Assembly (NCBI GenBank): GCA_947650285.1
Contig: CANTFL010000086.1
Location: forward strand, 992,001 to 1,056,000
From: Hyaloperonospora brassicae
Lineage: Eukaryota; Oomycota; Peronosporomycetes; Peronosporales; Peronosporaceae
Length of the DNA stretch: 64,000 nucleotides
Direction of reading: 5' to 3'
Numbering within the stretch: the stretch's first letter is position 1; each line of letters opens with the position of its first letter. Positions 44,696-56,158 of this stretch are shown in pieces. The notes beneath the pieces are model-generated. The model did not search any database. It saw nothing but the letters and a program-made list of their open reading frames with translations, and was not told the DNA's origin. The position numbers and the translations under genes are program-made.

Positions 44696-47600
44696 ATGAA
44701 AGCTGCCCGCGCCAGTTGCGAGGGGTACCTCACGTTCCGCACGAGTCCGTCGTCGCCGCCGCCCATGCTGCGCCACTACTGCTTCCTCGTGGGCACGTCG
44801 TTCCACTATTATAGGTACATACGGTGAAGTAACGACTCGAAGAAGGGCGCAAAAGTGGCAGCTGGTTGTCGATTGGGCTGCGGTGAACGCTCACATTGTG
44901 TGTGTTGATTGTTATGTTTTTATGGTGATGCTGTGGGATCGCTGTTGCTGTTCTTGTTGTTGTTGTTGTCCTTGTTGTTACTTGTGCTGTTACTTGTGCT
45001 GTTACTTGTGCCGTTGTTGCTGTTCTTGTTCTTCTTGTTCTTGTGTTCCTTGTTGTTGTTGTGTTGCTACAGCACACAGGAAGATGCGTATCACATGCTG
45101 CGGATCAAGGGCGAAGCGGACGTGTTGGGCGTGCAAGAGTGGGACGGGAAAGGCAATATGCACATTTATCCGCACGGATTTTTGTTTGCTACGACGCAGA
45201 ATAAGGTGTTTTACGCCTATGCGGACACGGCCATGGACAAGGAAAAGTGGATCCGAGCGATCCAGACTGTTGTAGAGACGACAGTACCGCGTCTGGCAGC
45301 TGCCATGCTGTTCCAGCAGGCGACATCGCTGGAGGTTGCTCCGTCGCCAGTGAGCATCGTGGCAGTGCCATCGAATGAGACGGACGTGACGTGCAATTGT
45401 CCGGATTGCGCGCGGTTGGCGGCTGGAGCTGCGGCGGCAGGCCAACCAGCACCTGCAGGTGCAACGATGTTGTACAAATGCAACAGTTGTGATGGACTGT
45501 TTTGTGATAAGTTTACGACAGGCAAGGTGTCGTTGCCGCAGCGATCGTGCTACTCTGCTAAGCGCGTCTGCGGTCGCTGCTACGAAGCACAGAATTACAT
45601 AAATTACTTGCGCGCAATGGTGGAGCGCCTGAAGGCTGGCATTTGTTTGTACCCGCGCCAGCTGAACCCTGAGGCACCGATTGAGCTCATCATGCCGAAA
45701 CGTCCTCTGCAGACTGAGTCGGCTAAAATTGCGATCGACTTGCTCAAGGCAAAAGTGATTACTGCAGAGGAGTGTGAAGAGATCTTGCTGAAGGATCGAC
45801 GATTTTATGACCACACGATGGACCATCCCGAGATCCCGCTCGACTTAACGATATTGGGTCTCCACCGCGAATTCCGCGCACGCACTTTTAGCGTGTATCG
45901 CGCCGTCATATTGCTGCACCGCCACTTGGATAGCGATCCTCTGCTGTTCAAGCCCATCGTGGAAAAGCTGCTTCATTTTTCGTACACACGTATCAACCAA
46001 GTGGAGTTTTACTGGCCACAGATTGTGCATGCGTATTTGTCGATTCCAAACTTTGATTTTGAGAAGATTTTCTGGCTGGATGAGCTTATACTGTCAGTCT
46101 GTTCGCGATCCATTCACCTCGCGCTCCTTCTTCGATGGCAACTCCAAGGTGCACTCGAGGACTCATTTGATCCTAGGAAACCCAAGGAGATGCAGGACAA
46201 GTACGCCCGCGTCGTGCGTCTCATGGTTGAGATTGAGCGCGAGGTTGCTGGTGTAGACCGAGCGACTGTGCTTAGTCGTGACCCACAGCAAGGGACACCA
46301 GAGGTGCACAAACGTAACTTGCCGATGCCTACAGATGATCAGTTACATCTTATTGTGAAGCTAACGGAGGAGATAGCAAACTATCGTCGGCAAGCACAGG
46401 GTTCCGATGCCGGCACGTTCTTGCCTCAAGGTGGACATTCATTTTATCAGACGTCGTCGTCGTCGTCGTCGATGGCACAAAGCGGTCTGAGTCGTAGCAA
46501 TTCGCTTGATGTTGATGTGGATAGCCGATTCCGCGATTTCTCGCGTTTCCAACAGCATCTGCTTACACCGAAGGAAAACATAAACTCGATGTTGCTTTCG
46601 CACGGTGCGGGTGAAGAATCTGAACAAGACGAACGTTTGTCTATTCTTGAAGAGGAGGATAGTAACAACGAGCCGACTAGCATTTTTAGTGAGTCTATGC
46701 GACGCATGAGTCAGACAGACAAGTCTTTGCTAGCCAAGCATTTTGCTGACGAGTGCGACTTCGTGGAGCAGATAACCGATATTGCAGAGGCGCTCCGTTT
46801 CGTGCCTTCTATTCAGGACCGAAAGGCCCAGTTGCCATCGTATTTGACGAAATTGCATCTACCTCCGATGGCATACGTGCCACTGGTGAAGGCGACGGAT
46901 CCGTTCGAACGTATTGTGCGGATACCGACGAATGAAGGCACTGCCTTTTCGACCAAGGCTCGAGTCCCAATCTTACTGATCTTCGAGGTGTTGCGCGGCA
47001 ACCCGTTTGACGATGACCAAGCGATCACGGAGTCGCCGCGATCTCCTTCGACTCGACCTCAAAACGGTAATGCACTGGAACCTTCCGATGTCAACTATGT
47101 TGAAGACGATGAGATCGGGAAGCTGATCGGTCACCAAGCAATTGAAGCATTTGGGGCTGATGCGGGGGGGACGGATGAGTTTCGATCGCAATCTGTAGTT
47201 TCTGTTCCTGCTACGTCGCAGCCATGTCACGCCTCAGTTCCCGTGGCTCGTCGCGTGCCGATTCCTGAGACACCGATAGATGTTTCTGACATTGTGTCAA
47301 CGCCGTCGACGGCCCGGTCGATTCCCACGCAGCTTAATCATATGTCGACTGGTAGCACAACCACAGGCGGCAAAACGACGGGCAAGAGTGCTCCTTCAGT
47401 AGCTTTGGAAATGGATCTAGAAACTGGTAACTTGACAGCTGAAGCAGTTGAGCGTGAGAAAGCACGTCGAAGGGACTTTGAGGCAGCCTTTGGCGAATCG
47501 TGGAGTTCGAAACGGGCAAGACTGAAAGCAGCGTCGCCATATGGCCACCTTCCTGGATGGGACATTGTGTCCATGATTGGCAAGAGCAACGATGATCTTC

Positions 47601-48361
47601 GTCAGGAGGTGTTTACTCTGCAATTGATTCAAAAGTTTGTCGAGATCTTCAGGAGCGCCAATCTGCCGATGTGGGTGAAGAGATACCGAATCATTGCTAC
47701 GAGTTCATCCACTGGGCTTATTGAGACATTGATCAATGCGATATCGCTGGATGGTCTGAAGAAGCGTGAAGGCTACATTTCGTTGCTTCATCACTTCAAG
47801 AAGTCGTACGGGCCATCTGACTCGCGGCGGTTCAAGGAAGCTCGGCGGAAGTTCATCCGGTCAATGGCAGGCTACTCGTTGGTGTGTTACTTTCTTCAAA
47901 TTAAGGACCGACATAACGGCAACATCATGCTGGACAACGAAGGCCACATTATCCATATTGACTATGGTTTTCTGCTCGGAATCGCGCCGGGCGGAATGCT
48001 GAGTATTGAGACAGCTCCGTTTAAGCTGACTGCCGAGATGGTAGAAACCATGGGTGGACAGGAGTCCGAGGGCTTCAAGGAGTACGTGACGCTTTGCACA
48101 AGAGGCTTTGTTGCGTGTCAACAGCACTGCGACGAAATCTGCGATCTCGTGGATGTCATGTCGCGTCAGTCGCCGTACCCGTGCTTTTTGGGCATTGACG
48201 CGGATTACATTTTGTTGCGCTTGCGCTCACGCTTCAAGCTGTCATCATCCAAACAGGAGACGGTGGCGCACGTGTTATCGCTCATCCGCAAAAGCAACAA
48301 CAATTACAGCACTCGGCAATACGACAACTTTCAGCGCATGACGAACGGCATTCTCCCGTAG
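44696..48361 (+). CDS. Type III PI 4-kinase beta-like protein with N-terminal PH domain and zinc-finger-like region
   Basis: Exon 1 is 44696-44814 and exon 2 is 45073-48361, with a 258-base TTG/TTC-rich intron (acceptor CTACAG), about 1,135 residues. Residues 1-100 form a PH domain (CEGYLTFR, HYCFLVG, KEKWIRAIQ) split by the intron. A Cys-rich segment follows at about 145-210 (CNCPDC, CNSCDGLFC, RVCGRCYE), reminiscent of a degenerate FYVE finger. After it come a helical PIK accessory domain (HREFRARTF, INQVEFYWPQIVHAYLS), a long Ser/Glu-rich linker, and the kinase (DDLRQEVFTLQLIQKF, KDRHNGNIMLD, HIIHIDYGFLLG, APFKLT). The kinase half matches PI4KB/Pik1, which makes PI4P at the Golgi. The PH plus zinc-finger front end is absent from animal and yeast PI4KB. 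Confidence 0.92.
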
Positions 48362-48626
48362 AGGATAGGATGACTATCGGTCAGCCTGCGAGAAGGCGAG
48401 TGAACGTGACGCGTCAAGGAATGTCTTAGCACATTAGAGAAGCAAAATATAAGAAGATGCGTGCTCGCACGCACAAAGCGTTTTAGTGCCTACATGTCGG
48501 CGTCGGAAAACGACCGGCTACCACTTACCAAACCTTGTACGATACTGATGCAGGAAGACGCAACGGAACGAGACAGTGACGTCCCTCGCCAAGCAGCTGC
48601 AACAATGGTCACCGTCGTTTCACAAC
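48362..48626. other. Short convergent spacer between PI4K and the M50B gene
   Basis: 265 bases with two facing 3' ends; an AATATAAGAA stretch near 48446 may serve as a poly(A) signal. Confidence 0.4.
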
Positions 48627-49933
48627 TTATACGACGGAAAAGTAGCTGCGGAATCCCACGCGCTTCCGCAACATACATCTCCGGGTGACAGCCGTGTGAA
48701 CTACAGCGAGGACCACAATGATGACAGCAAAGGACAACGCGACTTTCGTGCCCGTGGACGCGTCCGAGATGTTCGTGAGGGACTCGCCCGAGCTCTCGGC
48801 AACCAGCAAATTGAAGTATACCGCCGCAACGAGCGAGACGAGCGCGATGAGACCCCAAATAACCCCCCAGCAACGACTTGACGTGTGCGTCATTTTAGCA
48901 AAGACCGACGCGTCGCTCTCATTCACGCGGCGCGAGATGAGGTCGTCCCAGATATCATAGACCGAAAACAGACAGCTCATGACGCCGAGAAACAGCGTCA
49001 CGTACTGCAAGGCGTCGAACGTCGTGCCAATGTTTAGCGCCAGCAAACTCGCAAGTAGCACGATGAAGCAGAGGTTCAGAATCCGCAGGTACCCATTGTG
49101 CGCATACAAGATGAAGACCAGCAGGAAGAAGATGAGGACACCTGCGGCCACCTCTGACGCCGTTTTGTTGGCACTCGCAATTGTTAGCGCCATACCCCAC
49201 GCTGCCGATCCCAAGTATCCCTATGAACAGTAACATACCAAAGACAGTCACGACACGAAGGTCATACACGAGCAAGCAACGGCGTTGTCTGTCACGTTCT
49301 ATACCAGCAACGTACAGCTGGCAAGATGACCCACTGCAGCCCACCGACAGTCTTGGTCACGCCCCCTTCATCCGGATGCACCTCCATCCCTTTCACCTGC
49401 AATCCCGTAAGCCACCAGCAGCCTCATGAGCAATCGAAACAGCTCACATGTCGCACAGACGAGATACTGCGCCCACTGCAAGCACATGTGCCGCTCCTTA
49501 CACTGCCACAAGTGAGCCACGCAGCGGTGGCATGTCCCAGTTCGTGCAGGAACACCGTCCTGTGCATTCGTTGCCATCCACAACACAAACAAAAGAAAAC
49601 AGCACACCCTCGGGTTAGCACTTGCCCTGCGTCCAACAAGACTTGCCTCGACAGCAGCAGGCAAGAGTTTCGTAGGTCAGTATTGGCCCTACAGGATCTT
49701 GAACGGGTGGAGGATAGACACGCGCCATCTGCAATAGCACGAACGAGTACAGACATGGGTACAACATGCGAGAGAGTGAGTCAGTCGATCGATCGTACAC
49801 GAATACAAAACGCGATAGTCACGAGTCGTCTAAGTACATACAGTTTGAAGATGACGACCGCGTAGCAAACGATGAGGAAGATGGAAAGCAACTGCTTATC
49901 GTTGCAGCACTCGAGGGACCAGTTGACGCCCAT
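48627..49933 (-). CDS. M50B-type membrane metallopeptidase-like protein
   Basis: Five exons join in one frame: 49933-49842, 49728-49693, 49559-49502, 49396-49316 and 49220-48627, giving about 286 residues. Introns are about 80-135 bases with GTATGT, GTAGGG, GTAAGG and GTACGT donors. The joined reading runs ILHPFKILTVFLHELGHATA, with the zinc motif HELGH at residues 48-52. Next come GMEVHPDEGGVTKTVGGLQW and PAGYLGSAAWG, the signature blocks of the M50B family, then six or so membrane helices. M50B proteins are multipass relatives of site-2 proteases; their substrates are mostly unknown. The tiny second and third exons explain why no long open frame covers the active site. Confidence 0.88.
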
Positions 49934-50599
49934 GGCGACGAGCGGTCCGTGCGCTGCTCTCCTTGAGGTCCTTTCGGTGGTTCACCTTATGAACGAGAGT
50001 GAGCCAAACGCGTTTCGGGGATAGAGCAAGCGGCGCCTTTTACCCGCGTGGAGGACGCGTGACATGATTGGACAAAACCGACTCGTCCGAACGCGGTTAG
50101 GTGAGCATGTGATAATCATCATCATCATCCGAGTCCCACGCCTGAATGGATTTCCAGGCTCTAGGTCGTCCTATAGAAGCGAGAGGTTAGTCGGGCGTAT
50201 GGCCGTGGTTTATTTCGACGGCGAAAAGAACCGGCGGAAGCTGACGTATTCAAGACAAAACGAGATGGAAGCCGACGAGATTTGTTTACTCGACGCTCTG
50301 TTGGCATTGCGCCACCATCACACCAACACACTTGGTACCGTTTTAACTTGCGTTGCCCCATGACTTCAAACCACTTGATGCTTTTTCAACTTGCGCTGCA
50401 CTACAAGATGTTAATCCCTTGTTGCGTCTGTACTGAGTTTGGCCACACGTGTTAATGCGAATGCAATGAGATTCAACAACACGTCGATGCAAACTCGGGC
50501 TCTGCAAGGGTGACGAATACGAAGGTACTCGAGACTGGCAGGGGTGGGAGGGTGAGGTTGAGTTGGATGAAGTGATTGCTTGATTGCCTGCTTGACTGT
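49934..50599. other. Promoter of the M50B gene and 3' end of PIG-N
   Basis: No coding signal recognised; short ATC repeat near 50118-50130. Confidence 0.45.
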
Positions 50600-53500
50600 C
50601 TAGTCGGCCTTTCCGACGTCGTCGTTCCCGACTGCATCGTGTCCGCTGCCAATCGACTCGAGGTCGCGAACGAACAGCCAAGCGAGAAACAGCACCGTCG
50701 GCAGAAGAACGAGCTGGGCATTGATAATGCAAAAGTCGGCAATGGAGTTCCCCATTTGCTTCCAGCTCCCTTCATTGGTCACGAGAAAGAGGGACTGCAC
50801 GGCCACAACGTCTGCACAAGACACGGCAACGAGGTAATGCCGTGACACGCCACGAGACTTTTCCCGCACCTCCTTCTGTTCTCGTGTTGAGATTGCTGCT
50901 GCACCGGATGGGAGCAGTAACGTGAGACGAAAAGCGCATCCGACAACGACGTAAGGGATCAGAAGCTTTAGTCCAACGAGGGCCTGCGCAACGGACGAGC
51001 CAGATCCGGCCACAAAGCGCCGAGTCGATGATAGCGTGAACGATGTGATGCTGGCTACGCTGTTCGTACCAAAGAATGCGACTTGCGCAAACAGCAAAAG
51101 CATCACTGCGCGCTGTACTTCACGAGCTAGAGACACGTCAGTGACACGCGTCTCCTCTGCTTCAATCAGGATCCAGCTCAAGAGTGCACTGCATAGCGCC
51201 AGGTAGAACAGCATCTCGTGCGCTGTGCTGAGCAATGCGAACGCAGGCGTAAGCGCCAGCATCACTCTCATACACCGGACGACCATCACACGTACGACGT
51301 CTCCACCAAACTGTTGACTTTCCAGGTCTTTTCCATCCCCCAGTCGAAACACTGCCGATTTGCTGCGGCAGTTGGCTTCAATGAGCATCAAGATTGGTGG
51401 CGCTATAAGGAACGCCCAGTTGGCCATCACGAGGACACGTGGTGGCATGTCGTTGCAATCCAAGAGACTTGTGGTCCACTGCAACGCCAGAAGTGCCAGC
51501 AGGACGAGAGGAAACCGTGCAAGTACTGGAAGCACCGTTTTCCACCAAGATCTTGACCCAGAAACTGTTGCAGCGCACCACTCGACCATACAAGCGAGCG
51601 CCAGCATCAACAATGTGCCGATGTGGACTAGTGCCGTGCTCTCTTTGTATCCACTCGACAAGCGGGGAAATATTGCGAGGACAAGACAACTTGCTGACCA
51701 ACAGGAGCTTGGCGATATGAAGTTGTGCCCACGTAAGCGCGTTTTCGACTCGACGCTTCTGCTCTTCTCCAGCACTTTGTCACTCCCGACCCTCGGCCAA
51801 AACGCCAGCAGAACGAGCAGCAAAGTGAACATGTCACGACGTTTGTAGCCAAGAACGACGAGCTCTAGAAACACACAAAGTGTAGCGGTGCGTAGAATGC
51901 AACGGTACCGTGACCTCTTCCATCCAGTGGAGAATACTGCTTGAAGTCCATCACGGTGGCTCCAAATAAACTTCCAGAACAACAGCGGACACAAGCCGTA
52001 GAGATAATAAGTAAGCGGCGAATCGGCGAGATATCGCCACCACATCACCGCTGCCACTAGCGCAATAAACTTGACACTGACCGTGCGGGTAAACAACCAC
52101 CGGACTCGAAAAGCACTGGGGTCGAGGTAGCCAACCATCATGACTGCAACCCAACCAATATACCCGAACACGATCGATCCGCGCAGAAACATCCAGTCGT
52201 ACGTCTGGTAGTACGAAATCGCTCTCTGGCAAACGTCAATCATCTCTTGGCTCATCATCTCTACGACGAGATGTGCGGCGTCATCGTTTGCGTCACTTGT
52301 CGCTTTGGTCATGTTTCCAATGGCCTCGTCAATCTGAGTCTTCAGCTCTGGCACGCGCTGGTGTAGCGGTGCATATGGAAGAAACAATAGCCCTCGGTGA
52401 GCACGTCTTATCTCTTCCTTGCGCAGTGCATGGTTGTACAATTGCTGGGCATTCGCACCCATGGCAATGGCACGGTACTTGTCTTTCTTCAGGTACGTAA
52501 ACGGTAGCACACCGACCGAGTTGCGAGGATACGGGAGTCCGGCCAATGCACTCACGAGAGCTGCCACATCGACCTGCATCACGTCCTTACGTTTAAGATC
52601 AAGCACCGTCTTCCATTCGCGTGCAGCTGCTTGTTCTTCTGCCACTTGGGACGCCAGACGGACGAGCAGCTCAGCCCGAGATTGTGACGGAAGCTCAATA
52701 TCAAATGCTGATCTCGTGGAAGAGCTGGTCACCTCAGGTCCTTGAACGCCAGCCCCCCACGCAATCAGTACTGTCCGCGTCTTTGCTGGATCACCATCTC
52801 CGTGGTCACCAAGAAGATCCATGCCATGGTCTCCGGTAACCAGATACGCCGTGCGTCCATCGTGTCCGTAATAGTCCTCAACCAGCTGCTGGATGTCCTC
52901 AATCAATCTGTCTACGACTGCAATGCTCTGCAAGTACTTGGTCGAGCCTGCCCCGTCGATCGGTCCGACGACGTCCGTGCTCAGGAAATGGCAGTAGAGC
53001 ACGAGCTTGTCTCCATGCAATTGATTGTACACGTCCTTTGCTTTCGCGCCTCGAGCAAACAACGCTTTCACCTTGGTAAACACCCACTCGTCCATCAGCG
53101 ACGCATTGGTTCGTACCATGTCCATCTCTTCGCTTGCTGTATAATGCTCTTCCGTAGCCTGAGGTGCATACTGTGCCAGCATGGGCACCACATCTCGGTT
53201 GCCATAGATAAACGACGTGCTGCTCTGGTTGAACACCGAGTCAAATGGTTCGGGGTGATACGTCCACTGCGTCGTGACTGCATGAGGGTCTTCGTACATT
53301 CCTGCGGTCAACGCCACATGACACGGTCGACTTTCCGTTGGCACGTGATTATGGGAGACACCCCAACTGCCCCGACGACGCATCACTTGGCCGAGAAAAG
53401 GTGCACGTTGGTCTTCGGCCTCGCTACGTCCAGTCGCAGTCGCAGTAGTACCATTGACGTGGAGGTCGTAGCGCGCTGCCTCGCCTGCTACCACCTGATA

Positions 53501-53695
53501 GAGCTTGTCGACGCGACAGCCATCGAGTGTAAAAATGATCACGCGCTTGGCTGGTGGAGTCGCTGTGTAGTCGGTGCTGGGGATGTTTGACGCCACGGGG
53601 GACTGGAAGTAGATGTCAAAGAGGCTCACGATGCACAAGAGGTGGAAAGCGACACCCAGCAGCAACAACCGTTCAATGCTGTTGTTACCAATCAT
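50600..53695 (-). CDS. PIGN: GPI ethanolamine phosphate transferase 1 (PIG-N/Mcd4)
   Basis: Intronless, 1,031 residues, full family length. An N-terminal membrane anchor (LLLLGVAFHLLCIVSLFDIYF) precedes the lumenal alkaline-phosphatase-like domain. That domain has metal-binding IIFTLDGCRVDKLY, HNHVPTESRPCHVALTAG (the VPTESRP block carrying the nucleophile), CHFLSTDVVGP and VTGDHGMDLLGDHGDGDP. The C-terminal half is a series of about 14 hydrophobic helices. The enzyme adds ethanolamine phosphate to the first mannose of the GPI anchor precursor in the ER. The usual DGLRAD spelling is DGCRVD here, and SRPGH is SRPCH; both keep the key Asp and Thr. Confidence 0.95.
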   Translation of the reverse strand: MIGNNSIERLLLLGVAFHLLCIVSLFDIYFQSPVASNIPSTDYTATPPAKRVIIFTLDGCRVDKLYQVVAGEAARYDLHVNGTTATATGRSEAEDQRAPFLGQVMRRRGSWGVSHNHVPTESRPCHVALTAGMYEDPHAVTTQWTYHPEPFDSVFNQSSTSFIYGNRDVVPMLAQYAPQATEEHYTASEEMDMVRTNASLMDEWVFTKVKALFARGAKAKDVYNQLHGDKLVLYCHFLSTDVVGPIDGAGSTKYLQSIAVVDRLIEDIQQLVEDYYGHDGRTAYLVTGDHGMDLLGDHGDGDPAKTRTVLIAWGAGVQGPEVTSSSTRSAFDIELPSQSRAELLVRLASQVAEEQAAAREWKTVLDLKRKDVMQVDVAALVSALAGLPYPRNSVGVLPFTYLKKDKYRAIAMGANAQQLYNHALRKEEIRRAHRGLLFLPYAPLHQRVPELKTQIDEAIGNMTKATSDANDDAAHLVVEMMSQEMIDVCQRAISYYQTYDWMFLRGSIVFGYIGWVAVMMVGYLDPSAFRVRWLFTRTVSVKFIALVAAVMWWRYLADSPLTYYLYGLCPLLFWKFIWSHRDGLQAVFSTGWKRSRYRCILRTATLCVFLELVVLGYKRRDMFTLLLVLLAFWPRVGSDKVLEKSRSVESKTRLRGHNFISPSSCWSASCLVLAIFPRLSSGYKESTALVHIGTLLMLALACMVEWCAATVSGSRSWWKTVLPVLARFPLVLLALLALQWTTSLLDCNDMPPRVLVMANWAFLIAPPILMLIEANCRSKSAVFRLGDGKDLESQQFGGDVVRVMVVRCMRVMLALTPAFALLSTAHEMLFYLALCSALLSWILIEAEETRVTDVSLAREVQRAVMLLLFAQVAFFGTNSVASITSFTLSSTRRFVAGSGSSVAQALVGLKLLIPYVVVGCAFRLTLLLPSGAAAISTREQKEVREKSRGVSRHYLVAVSCADVVAVQSLFLVTNEGSWKQMGNSIADFCIINAQLVLLPTVLFLAWLFVRDLESIGSGHDAVGNDDVGKAD

Positions 53696-54012
53696 AGTCG
53701 TGGAGAACGGCGCTGGTCACGGCCCCTTGAGCCCGTGGATCGATCAGGCAATCAGTCAGTCAGTCAGTCGCTGGAGGTACGGCACGAGTCGGTCCCTTTT
53801 TCGTCTTCTATCTGTCGCCGTCTTCGAAATGAGACGACCACAGGCTGCACGGGTGACAGCGGTCGTGGGATTTGCAATGACGTCATCCGCCCACACGGTG
53901 GAAAACTACTGGTTGGCAACGGCCGCGCGGTCAGCAAACCACGCGCTGTCGAGGAACAACGTGCGGGTGGCACTGAGACGGACTTTGAACCGCGAGCTCG
54001 ACTTGACCACGG
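53696..54012. other. PIG-N promoter region
   Basis: 317 bases with a CAGT repeat near 53750-53770. A frame continuing from the Rpp29-like gene may reach into it (see that entry). Confidence 0.4.
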
Positions 54013-55222
54013 CTAGACGCGACCCAGTAGACAAGAAGGACAAAAGAGGGAGAGTGAGTGCCTCGATTGCGACAGGTTAGGACGATAACGGGACGTACTG
54101 CGGAGACTGCCGTGGCTGTTGCTGTTGTTGTTGTTGTTGTTGGTCGATGGTGTAGGAGAGCAGAGCTGTAGCGTTTGCCGCGTCTCGGCGACGACGATAC
54201 CATGGAGACCGACAGTGCATGGATTTGGGGCTTGCACGACTGCAGACATCATCAGATGGAGAGAAAAGAGGAGCAGGGAGTCAGTTAGTAGGTGGGTAGT
54301 GCCTTGCTCTGCGTCCTGTTGACGGTTCACGTACCTTCGAGTGGACATCCTGACAGATCGAGATACTTGAGCTTCATGTGCACTTTGGCATTCCTCGTCC
54401 GCTGCGCTTCTTCGCTCACGTGGTGGACGTCGCTGAGGTCGCTCGCAATCACTTGCAAGACGTACCGCGTCCAGATCTCCTTGAGCATCTCGGCGTGGCT
54501 GTAGTGGATCTCGCCACGTAGCAAGTGCAGCCCAAGCGCTCGACGTTGACGCGCACTCAGCAGCTTTGCAGTCTGATTGCGACTCGCAGCGGCGATGGTC
54601 TTTGCCACGGTAGCAGCCGCAGCGCTCTTCTTGAACGGGTTGTCCAACGACAAGACCTTGTTCTTGAGACTACCAACGGCACTCGAGTCTGCTTTCGTGC
54701 CGTGCGTCACTGTCTCCAAGTAGTTCTTCAGCGTCTCGTGCAACACACGCGGCTTCGTGAGCGTTGTTGGAACCTGCGCTTGCTGCAACACACCATAGCC
54801 ACACGTCAGTCGACACCTCGGAACATCTCCGCCCCTCCTCCTCCTCCTCTTCCTGCGCATGTCCAGTAGCTCACCAACGAGCAGTCTTTCAACCCAATCG
54901 CCAACAGCTCTGTGCTCATCTTTTCATACGCGGCTTCCGTCTGCTTCTTCCCGCGCTTCGCTTCGCTCTCCTCTGCAGTCCGGTCGCGACCCTTTTGACG
55001 TCGGCCGTTGCCGTCGGTCACGCGCTTTGCTTCGTCCTTCCGCTTCCGTTTCAACTGCTGGTACGCCTGTTGCTTGTGCTGCTGGGGAACCGCCTGCGCT
55101 GCTGCTTGGGCCGTGTACTTGGAATCCGTAGACTGCGCCGTCGACGCAAATGCTGCATCGAGCGTCGATAGCAGATCCGCACGCGGTCGCTTCTTCCCTC
55201 CTCCTTTGCCTCCTGTTGACAT
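54013..55222 (-). CDS. Probable RNase P/MRP protein subunit Rpp29/Pop4
   Basis: Three exons, 55222-54875, 54782-54335 and 54239-54013, keep one frame (about 340 residues). Exon 1 is a Lys/Arg/Gln-rich nuclear-type lead (KKRPRADLL, QLKRKRKDEAKR). Exon 2 has the family-like block SARQRRALGLHLLRGEIHYS, then EMLKEIWTRYV and MKLKYLDLSGCPLE. Exon 3 gives VGLHGIVVAETRQTLQL, which fits the start of the Rpp29 Sm-like barrel (GI..GIV..ET). After that comes a run of Asn codons and no good match to the end of the barrel, up to a TAG at 54013. A real 3' intron may have been missed, or this copy has diverged. Rpp29 helps RNase P mature tRNA 5' ends. Confidence 0.6.
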
Positions 55223-56158
55223 GACGGGGACGAGCAATTGACTGAGCAAGCAGGTGGCAATGGATGATGATGGATGATGAGGAGATGGATGGATGAGGAT
55301 GGATCGATGGATGGATCGATGGATGGATCGACAATACGGATTGACTGGTGCAAAAGAGCTCTTGGCGCTTGCTATTTGATTGATCGGAACTGCGACAGAA
55401 CGAACAGTCGGCCGGTCGGCTGACACAGCGATAGAGTTTACTGGATGGGGCTCCCTGTGGTGTGATCCATTTCTTCGTGTGTCGCTTTTTCTAGAGTTGA
55501 GCGCGTGAAAGGGCACAGAGGGGGCAAACGTCTGCACAGTATTTGCTAACAAGACGACGATCGCTTGGATGTGTGTCCGAGCGATGCGTTTGTGCAGCTC
55601 TGCAAGTTTGTCGTATGGGCTGCTAGTAGGCGAGAAGCTTTTGTGAGAGCGTTTGGTCTTTGTTTTGCAGTCGCTTGACGTGCAGGTACGTGAGAAAAGA
55701 TGCTGTGTGCAGAGAGAGAGAGGATGAGCCATTGGCTCTGCTGTCTCGCAACAGCTCGTGCGTAACTAGTTGGTACGATGCAATCGGAAAGCCGATCAGT
55801 GCTGCTCGTCTCGTTGATGATGCGACGGCGTTCGAGCCGAATGCCGAGCGTTGCAGAAGTAGCTGCTGATAAACACAGGAAGGAACAGCAGCGAAGCTAT
55901 GAATGGCCGCAGACTTGCAGAGTAGCGCTAGTGATGGAAGCTGAGGCAAGCGTCTCCGCAGCGGCAAGTCCATCGATAGACGAGGACAAAGCCATCGCAA
56001 GAAAGAGATGGCGGATGATGGCGCCTCTACGGTCGGCACTAACGTCCAAGATTCTTCTGTATCTACCAACCTCATCTATCTCGGCCTTGTCTTCTTGTGT
56101 GATGGTAGAGGAGAGCAGGGAGAACGTAACACAATCAATTGCAGCGCGAGCGACAACG
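55223..56158. other. Spacer between Rpp29-like and ELMO genes, with GGAT repeats
   Basis: A GGAT/GATG-rich tandem tract lies at 55261-55330. A 150-residue minus frame at 55623-56075 and an overlapping one at 55897-56232 look partly coding, but have no domain I know. They overlap in different frames and most likely represent the ELMO gene's 3' side. Confidence 0.4.

Noticed and set aside
48576..48881. Plus-strand open frames opposite the M50B last exon
   Set aside because: They are reverse-strand shadows of the membrane-helix coding exon with no domain.
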